From positions 3,162,001 to 3,226,000 of the forward strand of contig NZ_CP126161.1 of NCBI RefSeq assembly GCF_030127105.1: a DNA stretch of 64,000 nucleotides, read 5' to 3'. This DNA is from Haloarcula pelagica. Its GTDB lineage: Archaea > Halobacteriota > Halobacteria > Halobacteriales > Haloarculaceae. Positions 1-7,723 of this stretch are shown here, in pieces (the stretch's first letter is position 1; every line of letters begins with the position of its first letter). The translations under genes and the position numbers were made by a program. Below the pieces are notes generated by a model that saw only the letters and a list, made by a program, of their open reading frames with translations, did not search any database and was not told where the DNA came from.

Positions 1-982
1 ACTGTTCGCGGTACTGCGCCTCCGCACGCGCCGTCGCCAGCCCCGACTCGTCGGCGAAGACGGCGTCGAAGCCGGCCATCCGCCAGAGCAACGTCGAGAG
101 CTGATACAGCGGCCGTCGCTCCTCGTAGCCCTGTGCGAAGTCCATCGGACGAAACTCCCTGTATCCGGTGTGGAACCGCTGGCGGAGCGTCTCCTTGACG
201 TGTGGATCGTCGAACGAGGAGTCTATGAAGAGAAACTCGGTCTGTGCGAGGTTGTACTCCGGCAGTGCGGCCAGCACGTCCTGCCAGTCGAGCACGGCCG
301 TGATCGGCCGCTGGTCGTCGGGCTCGAAGAGGAGGTTCGCCGGCCGGAAGTCGTCGTGGACCAGCCGCGGGATGCCGTCGTCGGGGACGATATCCAGCGC
401 CGGTTCGATCCGGTCTCTGGCGCGGGTCGTGAGGTTCTCGAACGGCGTCCCGTCGAGCCGCGTCAGGTGAGCGCGGGTGAGCTGCTCGAAGTAGTCCCGC
501 CAGCTCCCCATCCAGTCCCGGACGATGATCCGGTCGTTGTGCAGGTCCAGGCGGCCGAAGGCCTCGAACCCGATCTCCGAGTGCATATCCCCCAGGACCC
601 GCCCGGCCTGGGTCATCACGCGCTGTCGTTCGTCCTCGGTGAGCGTCGCGAACTCCTCGGCGAGGTTGCGCCCGTGGACCCGTTCGGTGACGAAGTACGG
701 CGGGACATCCGCCTCGGGCTCCTGTTTGAAGACGAGGATCCGCGGCACCGGAACGTCGGTCCGGTCGGCGACGTACTCGTGGAGCCGCGGTTCGACCTCG
801 AACGGGATGTTGCCCTCGGGCTTGAACTTCACGACCACCTCGTACTCCTCGCCCCCGTGAGCCATCGTCACGATGTAGACATCACTCTGGTGCCCCCCGC
901 CTGGCGTCTGGAAGGTGAACCCGTCGTGGTCGGGTCCGGACTCCCGGAGGACCGCTGCGATATCCGATTCCGGCGTCGACAC
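1..982 (-). CDS. Aminoglycoside phosphotransferase-family kinase (3' end outside window)
   Basis: APH/choline-kinase-fold small-molecule kinase; substrate unknown. The protein reads VSTPESDIAAVLRE from a GTG at 982; the upstream in-frame codons run straight into a TAG, so this is the only start before an internal Met some 40 residues in. The Brenner-type catalytic loop is visible as LVHDDFRPANLLF (Asp base, Asn metal ligand), followed by AVLDWQDV with the metal-binding Asp. A nucleotide-lobe lysine is seen in VVVKFKPEG. About 327 codons are present and the reading frame is still open at base 1, so the C-terminus is missing. Haloarchaeal chromosomes carry several such genes; nothing nearby suggests antibiotic resistance. 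Confidence 0.85.
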   Translation of the reverse strand, partial: MSTPESDIAAVLRESGPDHDGFTFQTPGGGHQSDVYIVTMAHGGEEYEVVVKFKPEGNIPFEVEPRLHEYVADRTDVPVPRILVFKQEPEADVPPYFVTERVHGRNLAEEFATLTEDERQRVMTQAGRVLGDMHSEIGFEAFGRLDLHNDRIIVRDWMGSWRDYFEQLTRAHLTRLDGTPFENLTTRARDRIEPALDIVPDDGIPRLVHDDFRPANLLFEPDDQRPITAVLDWQDVLAALPEYNLAQTEFLFIDSSFDDPHVKETLRQRFHTGYREFRPMDFAQGYEERRPLYQLSTLLWRMAGFDAVFADESGLATARAEAQYREQ

Positions 983-1093
983 TACGACCCGCTATGCGAG
1001 AGGGACAGATAAAACTGGTAGTCACGCCGTCCGGGGGCTGTCCCGGCGACCGGGAGAGACAGTGACTTGACGGACCGGGCCGGAAAGAGACGT

Positions 1094-1591
1094 ATGCCAG
1101 CACTCGTGTTGGTCGCCGGGGTCGCCCGGACCGGCGTCATCGGCGACGGCGAGACGATCCCGTGGCACTACGAGCAGGACGAACAGCAGTACAAGTCCCG
1201 TGTCTCGGGACACCCCGTGATCGTGGGTCGCCGAACCTGGGCGAGCATGACCGACGTGGCGGGCACACATCCCGTCGTGGTCACGAGCACGCCCGACGAG
1301 TACGAGGCCGAGAACGCCACGTTCGTCTCGTCGGTTCCCGCAGCGGCCGAGGCGGTCGCCGCCCACGGCGAGACGGGCTACGTCATCGGCGGCCAGTCCA
1401 TCTACTCGATGTTCCTCCCGTACGCCGACCGCGCATTCGTCTCGGAGCTCCCGGCGGTCGCCAACGGGGCGGCGGTGTTCCCGTATCTCGGGACCGACTG
1501 GACCGTCACCGGCACCGAGCGCTACGACGAGTTCGATGTCGTCGAGTACACCAACGAGGACCCACTGCCGCCCGCGGCCGCCGAGAGATAG
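1094..1591 (+). CDS. folA: Dihydrofolate reductase
   Basis: Reduces dihydrofolate to tetrahydrofolate with NADPH. The 165-residue length is normal for the family. Motifs: GVIGDGETIPWH (residues 14-25, substrate loop with Trp), VIVGRRTW (42-49, NADPH-binding), and YVIGGQSIYSMFLP (96-109, the Gly-Gly nucleotide turn). I chose the ATG at 1094 because it begins the first beta strand (MPALVLVAGV); an in-frame TTG at 1067 would add nine unaligned residues. It is followed after 56 bp by dihydropteroate synthase on the same strand, so the two consecutive folate steps are probably co-transcribed. Confidence 0.92.
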   Translation: MPALVLVAGVARTGVIGDGETIPWHYEQDEQQYKSRVSGHPVIVGRRTWASMTDVAGTHPVVVTSTPDEYEAENATFVSSVPAAAEAVAAHGETGYVIGGQSIYSMFLPYADRAFVSELPAVANGAAVFPYLGTDWTVTGTERYDEFDVVEYTNEDPLPPAAAER

Positions 1592-1647
1592 CGACGCGAG
1601 CCACCGCAACCGCCAACGCTTACCCTGCGCAGTCCTACCGATCGACT

Positions 1648-2826
1648 ATGCACACGGTCGACGCGGCGGGACTCGCGATCGGCGACGACCAGCCACCACG
1701 CATCATGGGTGTGCTGAACGTCAGCAAGGAGTCCCCCTACGACCCCTCCGTCTACGACGAGCCCGACGAGGCGGCGGCCTACGTCGACGAGGAGCTGATC
1801 GGCGAAGGCGCCCACATCGTCGACGTGGGGCTGGAGTCGGCGAACAAGCGCCTCGACGTGCTCTCGGCCGAACAGGAGCTCGACCGGCTGGAGACGGCCG
1901 TCGAGACGATCGAATCGGTCGGCGGCGACGCGGTCTTCTCGATCGAGACCCGCTACGCCGAGGTCGCCGAGGCGGCACTCGACGCCGGCTTCGACATGGT
2001 CAACGACATCTGTGGTTTCGCCGACCCGGCGATGCCCGAGATCTGCCGGGAGTACGATGTCGCCGTCGGGAAGATGGCGAGCCCGCCGGATCTGGAGCGG
2101 CCCGGCGCCGTCGACGACGTGGACTGGGCGACCGCCCGCTCGCCGGAGTGGGCCGAGCGAGCCGACTACGTCGACCGGGTCTACGAGGCGCTGAAACAGC
2201 ACGGACTGACCGAGAAGACGATCGTCGACCCCGCCTTCGGCGGGTGGAGCGAGCGCAAGACGCTCGAAGACGACCGAGCGACGTTCCGCCGCCTGCGTGA
2301 GTTCCGCGGGTTCGGACAGCCGATCCTCGTCTCGATCAACCGGAAGAACTTCCTCCGGTCGCTGGCCGACCGCTCGACCGAGGCGGCCCTGCCGGTGAGC
2401 CTCGCCGCGACCTCGATGGCGGTCGAACGGGGCGCACACGTCGTCCGGACACACGATGTCGCCGAGACGCTGGACGCCGCCACGATCGGCGGCGCGTTCG
2501 CCGAACGGGGGCGGACGGTCGACGGTGAGGTGACCGTCAGCGAACTCGACGTGCGAACCGCCGGCGACGTGGCGCGACACCTCGAACGGATCGGCGCGGA
2601 TCGAGCGGCGGGCGAGCCGTTCGTCGGTCGCGTCTTCGAGCTCTCGGGGCTCGGACCGGCGGCGGTCGAGGCGCTCGACGCCGCCGTCGCCGACACCGGC
2701 GTGGTGGTCCGTGGCGGCACCAACGGCGTCCTCGTCGGCGGGTCGCTGGCCGAACTCACCGGGCTCGCGGACGCGCTCGACGACGAAGCCACGGCGGACG
2801 CGCTCTCGCGTGCCCTCGGGAAGTAA
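1648..2826 (+). CDS. folP: Dihydropteroate synthase, haloarchaeal type with C-terminal extension
   Basis: Joins the pterin pyrophosphate made by MptE to p-aminobenzoate. 392 residues, longer than the roughly 280 of bacterial FolP. MGVLNVSKESPYDPS (20-34) occupies the position of the bacterial pterin loop MGILNVTPDSFSDG. GAHIVDVGLESANKR (54-68), DMVNDICGF (116-124) and IVDPAFGGW supply the other TIM-barrel strands. The last ~120 residues (FELSGLGPAAVEALDA onward) form an extra acidic module outside the barrel. Some haloarchaea have a FolC-FolP fusion; here the synthase is free-standing. The stop is one base before the next ATG, so translation is probably coupled. Confidence 0.85.
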   Translation: MHTVDAAGLAIGDDQPPRIMGVLNVSKESPYDPSVYDEPDEAAAYVDEELIGEGAHIVDVGLESANKRLDVLSAEQELDRLETAVETIESVGGDAVFSIETRYAEVAEAALDAGFDMVNDICGFADPAMPEICREYDVAVGKMASPPDLERPGAVDDVDWATARSPEWAERADYVDRVYEALKQHGLTEKTIVDPAFGGWSERKTLEDDRATFRRLREFRGFGQPILVSINRKNFLRSLADRSTEAALPVSLAATSMAVERGAHVVRTHDVAETLDAATIGGAFAERGRTVDGEVTVSELDVRTAGDVARHLERIGADRAAGEPFVGRVFELSGLGPAAVEALDAAVADTGVVVRGGTNGVLVGGSLAELTGLADALDDEATADALSRALGK

Positions 2827-2827
2827 G

Positions 2828-3937
2828 ATGGACTACCGCCAAGAGCGGGTCACGACGCTGCACGACCTGACCGACCCGGTCCCCGACGCGCCGGTGACAG
2901 AGAGCGCCGTCGTCGTCCCCATCGCCGGGGAGTCACTCGCCGATGTCACTCCCGAGTACGTCTTCGGCCCGCTGGAGACGGTCGACCCCGGTGAAGTCGT
3001 CGTTCCCCTCAGGACGCCGGCCGGCGTGGCCGAGGGGTTCCGGGAGTGGGTCGCCGACTACGATCTGGACGTGACGACGCTGTGGTGTGACGCGCCGGCG
3101 ATCGAGACGCTGCTCGAATCCCGCGGGATCGGGGGAAATCGAGGGAAGGGCCGGGATGTCTGGCTCGGCGTCGGCGTCGCGGCCGCCCGGGCCGACTACG
3201 TGGCGGTCCACGACGCCGACGCCCGGACCTACTCGTCTGCGGTCGTCCCCCGCCTCCTCGCTCCGCTCGCGATGGAGCACGACTTCGTCAAAGGGTACTA
3301 CGCCCGCGTCGAGGATGGGCGCCTCTACGGGCGGCTCGTCCGGCTGTTCGTCGCGCCGCTGTTGCGCGCACTCGGAGACCGACACGACGCCGACATCGTC
3401 CGCTATCTCTCGGCGTTTCGGTACCCGCTGGCCGGGGAGTTCGCCTTCACCGCCGAGGCTGCCCGAAAGCTCCGGGCACAGCGTGCCTGGGGGCTGGAGA
3501 TCGGGATGCTCGGGGAGACCTTCGACGTGGTCGGCCCCGACCGCTCCGCACAGGCCGATCTGGGCGTGCACCGCCACGACCACAAGCCCGTCAGCGGACG
3601 CGGCGGCCTCTCGGGGATGGCCGACCAGGTCGGCCAGGCGCTGTTTCGGGCCCTCGAAGAAGGCGGTGTCGACCCCGACTACGGAACGCTGCCGGATGCG
3701 TACCGCGACGCCGCGACCCGGTTGGTGTCACAGTACGCCGCCGACGCGGCGTTCAACGGGCTGGAGTACGACACCGAATCCGAGCGCGAGCAGGTCGACG
3801 CGTACGTCTCCGGCGTCCAGCCACCGGGGCCGGACAGTCGGCTCCCGGCGTGGGACGACACCGACCTCTCCCCGGCCGCGGTGCTCGATGCCGGCCGGCT
3901 CGGGAACTCGCTGCCCAACGGGTCCCGGAGCGACTGA
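2828..3937 (+). CDS. GpgS/GT81-like glycosyltransferase
   Basis: 369-residue cytosolic GT-A glycosyltransferase resembling glucosyl-3-phosphoglycerate synthase, which makes a compatible-solute precursor. Visible motifs: GNRGKGRDVWLGVGVAAA, then the metal-binding AVHDADART (DXD-type), DFVKGYYAR, YPLAGEFAF and WGLEIGMLGETF, in the order of that family. No signal peptide or membrane segment. The ATG at 2828 lies one base after the folP stop, so it appears to be the third gene of the folA-folP unit, although its product is not part of folate synthesis. The acceptor cannot be read from sequence; a mannosyl or other sugar-phosphoglycerate product is equally possible. Confidence 0.72.
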   Translation: MDYRQERVTTLHDLTDPVPDAPVTESAVVVPIAGESLADVTPEYVFGPLETVDPGEVVVPLRTPAGVAEGFREWVADYDLDVTTLWCDAPAIETLLESRGIGGNRGKGRDVWLGVGVAAARADYVAVHDADARTYSSAVVPRLLAPLAMEHDFVKGYYARVEDGRLYGRLVRLFVAPLLRALGDRHDADIVRYLSAFRYPLAGEFAFTAEAARKLRAQRAWGLEIGMLGETFDVVGPDRSAQADLGVHRHDHKPVSGRGGLSGMADQVGQALFRALEEGGVDPDYGTLPDAYRDAATRLVSQYAADAAFNGLEYDTESEREQVDAYVSGVQPPGPDSRLPAWDDTDLSPAAVLDAGRLGNSLPNGSRSD

Positions 3938-3950
3938 GAGCCGCCCCCGG

Positions 3951-4640
3951 TCACTCCCCGATCGGCTCGATGTCGTCCCGGCGCCCGTCGAGGACGGCGA
4001 AGGGTTCGCCGCGGCGCCGTTCGAGCCAGCCGAGGAGCCGTTCGGCCCACCACAGTTTCCGGCGTTTCTCCGGGTCGACAGCGGGGTCGTCGAAGTCCCA
4101 CCCGACGAAGGTCAGTTCGGCCGCGCCGAAGTGGTCTGCGAGAAACGCCGCCCGGTCACCGTCGGTGAATCCTCCGAAGTTCACGACCGGGGGTGTCGGT
4201 TCGGCCTGTGTGGTCGGGACGACCGCGGCGAAGTCGAAGGTCGGGACGTGTGTCTCGACGGCCGGCACGTTGTCCCCGTGGGCGTGGACGGCGACGGGGG
4301 TTCCGGCCTCGCTCAGTGCCCGTGTCGTCTCGGGGTTCTTGTCCAGGTCGGTCACCTGACAGTCGACCTCGACGCCGACTGTCTCCAGGCGGTCCGCCGC
4401 CGTCGAGGCAGCCAGGACCAGATCGGCCGCCGCGGCCCGGTCGGCGTCGCGCTCCAGTGACGGCCCGGCACCGGCGATGGCGACCGTCGCGTCGTCGATC
4501 GCCAACTCGGTCGGATCGTACGTGTCGGCGTCGCCGATCAGTCCCGCGAGAACGTCCCGCGCTCGCTCGTCGCCCGACCGGTCGTAGCCGAAGTCGTCGA
4601 GGAGCGCGGCGTACACCGGCTCCCAGGTATCGAAGTGCAT
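3951..4640 (-). CDS. mptE: 6-hydroxymethyl-7,8-dihydropterin pyrophosphokinase MptE
   Basis: DUF115-type archaeal pterin pyrophosphokinase, the non-homologous replacement for bacterial FolK; it supplies the substrate of FolP. 229 residues. The nucleotide-binding VAIAGAGPSLERD lies near residue 55, followed by VLAASTAADR, VDCQVTDLDKNPET, PVAVHAHGDN and FVGWDFDDP, all typical of MptE. It converges on the folA-folP-glycosyltransferase unit with a 13-bp gap, so three pterin/folate steps sit within 3.6 kb. The start is leaderless: a TATA-like CTTTATCT on the minus strand (4666-4673) lies about 29 bp upstream, directly next to a long inverted repeat at 4681-4728. Confidence 0.87.
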   Translation of the reverse strand: MHFDTWEPVYAALLDDFGYDRSGDERARDVLAGLIGDADTYDPTELAIDDATVAIAGAGPSLERDADRAAAADLVLAASTAADRLETVGVEVDCQVTDLDKNPETTRALSEAGTPVAVHAHGDNVPAVETHVPTFDFAAVVPTTQAEPTPPVVNFGGFTDGDRAAFLADHFGAAELTFVGWDFDDPAVDPEKRRKLWWAERLLGWLERRRGEPFAVLDGRRDDIEPIGE

Positions 4641-4665
4641 AGCAGTCGCTGTCCAGTGAGCGCCG

Positions 4666-4673
4666 AGATAAAG
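4666..4673 (-). promoter_or_regulatory. TATA-like box for leaderless mptE
   Basis: Minus-strand CTTTATCT centred about 29 bp before the mptE ATG at 4640, the usual spacing for a leaderless haloarchaeal transcript. The inverted repeat at 4681 begins only 8 bp upstream of the box. Confidence 0.55.
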
Positions 4674-4680
4674 CGGATTT

Positions 4681-4728
4681 AGCCGAAATGGCACGTCCGT
4701 GTACCCCTACCCGGGTGCCCTTTCGGCT
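4681..4728. repeat. Imperfect inverted repeat upstream of mptE promoter
   Basis: Arms AGCCGAAATGGCAC (4681-4694) and GTGCCCTTTCGGCT (4715-4728) match as reverse complements at 13 of 14 positions around a 20-bp spacer. The spacer itself contains CACGTCCGTG-like and ACCCGGGT symmetric words. The position just upstream of the mptE TATA suggests an operator rather than an RNA hairpin. Confidence 0.7.
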
Positions 4729-4945
4729 TTCACCCTCTCGTTCTGACGCATCCGGTATAAGTTTTCTCTTACTCACCCCTTTGTTGCCGGGTGAGCAGAC
4801 GGGCGTCTGACGGTGTGAGCGGGCCACAGGCCGGTATCGGCACGCTGACAGCGCCGAACGGAGCGCCCCGCTCGACTTGTCTGACGCGGGCGCGCTCCGG
4901 TCACACATCGCGCTCTTTTAGTCTCGGAGCCGTCTACAGCGCGCC

Positions 4946-5464
4946 ATGAAGGTCAACATCGGGCTTCGAGGATGGCGGTTCGACGACGATGTCCTCGACG
5001 ACGACGGTCGTGTGCGTCCGCTGGGCACCCTCGACCCCGAGACGAGACAGCGGTTGCTGGTGCTCGCACGGCGGGTCGTCGATCCGTGTGACGCCTGCCG
5101 GATGGTCGAAGGCGCAGCGACCGAAGACTGCAACGTCGCCGAGGTCATCTACGGCGAGCCAAACGGGGAAGTCGTCCTCTGTTCGGCCCACGAACCCGAC
5201 TTCATCTACTGGTTCCGGGAACTCGGCGGCGACGAGTACGCTGGCGAGACCGACATGCGGCGGGCGTTCCACGAGTGGTTCGTCGAGGGCGGCCGTGCCC
5301 CCGAGGACTACGAGGGGCTCGAACACGTCGACGAGGACCCCACGGCCGTCCCGGAGGCCCCTTCCCGGTCGGAAGCGATACCGGGGATCGAGGAAGAACT
5401 CGACGCGGTCGACGAGGACGACCTCGCCTCGATCGACATCGACCTCGACGATCTGGACGTATGA
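4946..5464 (+). CDS. Conserved haloarchaeal protein with two Cys pairs
   Basis: 172 residues, soluble, strongly acidic, function not recognised. N-terminal [12 protein letters not shown], then [23 protein letters not shown], whose CxxC and later Cys residues (DPCDAC, DCN, VVLC) could hold a metal. The last ~50 residues are a low-complexity acidic tail ([17 protein letters not shown]). A TATA-like TTTTAG lies 28 bp upstream, so it is probably leaderless. Its TGA overlaps the ATG of the RNA methyltransferase (ATGA), which indicates a two-gene operon with coupled translation. A role linked to RNA modification is plausible from context only. Confidence 0.75.
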   Translation: MKVNIGLRGWRFDDDVLDDDGRVRPLGTLDPETRQRLLVLARRVVDPCDACRMVEGAATEDCNVAEVIYGEPNGEVVLCSAHEPDFIYWFRELGGDEYAGETDMRRAFHEWFVEGGRAPEDYEGLEHVDEDPTAVPEAPSRSEAIPGIEEELDAVDEDDLASIDIDLDDLDV

Positions 5465-6183
5465 TCGCGGTCGCCGTCGTCGACGCGGAGACGCCGGGCA
5501 ACGTCGGCACGATCGCCCGGTCGATGAAGAACTTCGGCCTCTCGGAGTTGCTGCTCGTCGACCCGCCCGAACTGGACCCCGACGGAGAAGCCTACGGCTT
5601 CGCCGGACAGGCCCGGGACGATATCCTCCCGGAGGCAAGGACCGTCCCGTTCGAGCATATCGTCGAGAACTACCACACGGTCGCCTGTACGGCGGTCCCC
5701 AACGAGGACGCGAGCAGTCACGTCCGCTACCCGGCCGTGACGCCGCGGGACCTCGCGGACTCGCTGGCCGATGTCGAGGGCGATGTCTGTGTCGTCTTCG
5801 GCCGCGAACGGGTCGGCCTGCACAACGACGAACTCGCCCGCTGTGACGAGATCTGTTCGATCCCCGCAAGCGCCGACTACCCGGTGTTGAACCTCGGCCA
5901 GGCCGCGACGATCGTCTGCTACGAACTCCGGGATCTGACTGTCGAGCGCGATCAACACCCCGAGTCGCTGCACACGACCGCAGCGGCCGTGGCCGTCGAG
6001 GGACTCCACGACGAGTTCGGGACCTTCCTGGAGGCTATCGGCCACGCCGAGGAGAAACGACCCAAGACACGGCGGATGTTCCGCCGGGTGCTCGGCCGCG
6101 CCCGGCCGACCGGGCGTGAGGTCCGGACCATGCGGGGCCTGTTCCGCCGGGCGAGAGAGGGGATCGACCGGCGCGAGGAGTAG
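5461..6183 (+). CDS. SPOUT-family 2'-O-ribose RNA methyltransferase (TrmJ-like)
   Basis: 240 residues. A SAM-dependent SPOUT methyltransferase, most like archaeal TrmJ, which methylates the 2'-OH of a tRNA anticodon-loop nucleotide. Motif 1 [17 protein letters not shown] (residues 10-26), motif 2 [16 protein letters not shown], motif 3 [16 protein letters not shown]: together these form the trefoil knot and SAM pocket. The C-terminal ~70 residues are basic and helical ([18 protein letters not shown]), probably for RNA binding. The start ATG overlaps the stop of the preceding conserved gene. Which tRNA nucleotide is modified cannot be told from sequence. Confidence 0.85.
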   Translation: MIAVAVVDAETPGNVGTIARSMKNFGLSELLLVDPPELDPDGEAYGFAGQARDDILPEARTVPFEHIVENYHTVACTAVPNEDASSHVRYPAVTPRDLADSLADVEGDVCVVFGRERVGLHNDELARCDEICSIPASADYPVLNLGQAATIVCYELRDLTVERDQHPESLHTTAAAVAVEGLHDEFGTFLEAIGHAEEKRPKTRRMFRRVLGRARPTGREVRTMRGLFRRAREGIDRREE

Positions 6184-6184
6184 C

Positions 6185-7660
6185 TCAGTCCATGGCGCTG
6201 GGGCGCTCGCTCCGTTCGAGGTACGTCGCGGTCAGATACCGGTCGATCCGGTCGACGATCTCGGCGTCGTAGGTCCAGAAGCCCCGATACGTGTTCGGTT
6301 CGTCGAGTTCGAACGAGAGGAGCGCGCCCGTCGTTTCGGGGTCGCCGGCCCCGTCGAAGACGACGAACCACGAGTCGGTCAGTTCCGCGGTGTCCTCGCC
6401 GTGGCGGGTCAGCCCGTCGATCGGGACATCGGCGTCCGGCGCGCCGTACAGGTGGATGTCGATGTCGTGATCCGCCAGCCGGCGATAGATCCGCAGGCTC
6501 TCGGGATCGTCGACCAGCCGCGAGAACGCCTGGAACCCGGTGTGGAGTCGTCCGCTCCCGGTACGGGCGGCGAGTAACTCGATGTTGTGGCTCACGTCGA
6601 CGAGCAGTGCCTTTTCGGTCGCTCCCGTCCCGAACACGGACCCGTCCAGCCGCGAGAGCAGGTCGCTGGTCCGTCGCGCGTCGAACACGTCCGTCTCGTC
6701 CTCGTCGATGTCGATGGCGTTGCGCAACGCGGTGACGTTCTCGCTGGCCAGCAGGTCGTCCCCGCGGTGGAGCAGCGCGATCGACCGGGGACCGTCGACT
6801 GTCGTCGACCCCTCTCTGACGGGCACGCTGTGGCGGTCGAAGTATCGCTCGATGGTCGACAGCGACCGCTCGTCGTCCGGGTCGAGCACCGTGAGCGTCG
6901 GTCCGTCGTCGCGAACGTCGTCGGCGATGGCTCGCAGCGAGGCCTCCGTGTCCGTGGCGGTTCGCGGCGTCTCCGACCGCCGGGCGCTCGGTTCGGGACT
7001 CGCCACTGCCCCGTCGATCGGCACCCAGTCCGTCCCGTCGGTTCCGAGGCCGACGACCCGGAGTTCTCTGGCGGCCTCGCCGCGTTCCCTGATCTCGACG
7101 ACCCCGTCGACGAACGACCGACACTGGGTCAGGAACTCGTCGTCGACTGTCTCGGAGTGAGCGACTGCGACGCCGAACCCCCCGATCTCGGCGATCCGGT
7201 TCGAGAAGACGTGGAGGAACCGGACCACCTGCTGCGGGTCGGCGTACATCGACATAGTCGTCAGCGAGGCGATACCGACCCGGATTCGCTGTGAGTGGTC
7301 GGTGTAGAGTCGTTCGAGCGTCGCCATGAGTTCCATCCCGATGCCAGTCAGGTCCGCCGGCGACCCGACCCGGCTGTCGAGTGGATTCGGCAGCTCCCTG
7401 TCGTGTGACTCGCCGGCACAGTCGACGACACCGACGGGATACCCGTCGACGGAGCGGCCGAACTCGTCCGCCAGTTCGCTTCGGATGTCACTGGCGCTCC
7501 CGTCGGCGGCGACGACGGCGACGGCCTCTCCGGCATCCAGCCCGGCCGCGAGCAACCGGGCGGCGAGCGCGCGCTTGCCGATCATCGGTGGGCCGACGAG
7601 CAACAGCGTCGACCCCGGCTCGACTTCGTCGATCGGCAACGCGTCGCCGGCAGTGTACAT
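6185..7660 (-). CDS. KaiC/RecA-like ATPase domain protein with C-terminal DICT sensory domain
   Basis: 491 residues. The N-terminal ~230 residues resemble the haloarchaeal HTR-like RecA fold: Walker-A-like LLVGPPMIGKRALAARLL (GPPMIGKR rather than GxxxxGKT), a VGVVDCAGE strand and IRVGIASLTTMSMY. A Ser/Asp/Pro-rich linker follows. The C-terminal ~240 residues read as a DICT domain: SVPVREGS, LLHRGDDLLAS, ATEKALLVDVSHNIELLA, GSGRLHTGFQAFSRL and a WTYDAEIVDRIDRYL end. DICT domains accompany two-component and diguanylate cyclase proteins, so a sensory or switch role is inferred. It is convergent with the methyltransferase gene, with a 1-bp gap. Confidence 0.72.
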   Translation of the reverse strand: MYTAGDALPIDEVEPGSTLLLVGPPMIGKRALAARLLAAGLDAGEAVAVVAADGSASDIRSELADEFGRSVDGYPVGVVDCAGESHDRELPNPLDSRVGSPADLTGIGMELMATLERLYTDHSQRIRVGIASLTTMSMYADPQQVVRFLHVFSNRIAEIGGFGVAVAHSETVDDEFLTQCRSFVDGVVEIRERGEAARELRVVGLGTDGTDWVPIDGAVASPEPSARRSETPRTATDTEASLRAIADDVRDDGPTLTVLDPDDERSLSTIERYFDRHSVPVREGSTTVDGPRSIALLHRGDDLLASENVTALRNAIDIDEDETDVFDARRTSDLLSRLDGSVFGTGATEKALLVDVSHNIELLAARTGSGRLHTGFQAFSRLVDDPESLRIYRRLADHDIDIHLYGAPDADVPIDGLTRHGEDTAELTDSWFVVFDGAGDPETTGALLSFELDEPNTYRGFWTYDAEIVDRIDRYLTATYLERSERPSAMD

Positions 7661-7723
7661 TGATCCTGCTACGGGACAAGCGTATACAAGCGTACCGGCG
7701 TCCTGACAACGAGACCGGGAGAA

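Larger units (their letters stand above)
4641..4945. other. Intergenic region between divergent mptE and 4946 genes
   Basis: 305 bp without a convincing ORF. It holds the mptE TATA-like box (about 4666-4673, minus strand), the large inverted repeat 4681-4728, and a short perfect dyad CAGACG-GG-CGTCTG at 4796-4809. It also holds a TATA-like TTTTAG (about 4916-4921) 28 bp before the ATG at 4946. A plus-strand TATAAG near 4757 could start a small RNA, but I see no box C/D or H/ACA signature. Confidence 0.6.

Noticed and set aside
170-1012. Long plus-strand ORF opposite the phosphotransferase
   Set aside because: It is the antisense shadow of the minus-strand APH gene, which shows the real catalytic motifs; high GC makes long antisense frames common.
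1522-2580. Large minus-strand frame opposite folA/folP
   Set aside because: Arg/Gly/Asp-rich composition and no motif; shadow of the DHPS gene.
4757-4945. Possible small RNA downstream of a TATAAG in the mptE upstream gap
   Set aside because: No box C/D, H/ACA or tRNA-like signature found; only a short dyad at 4796-4809.
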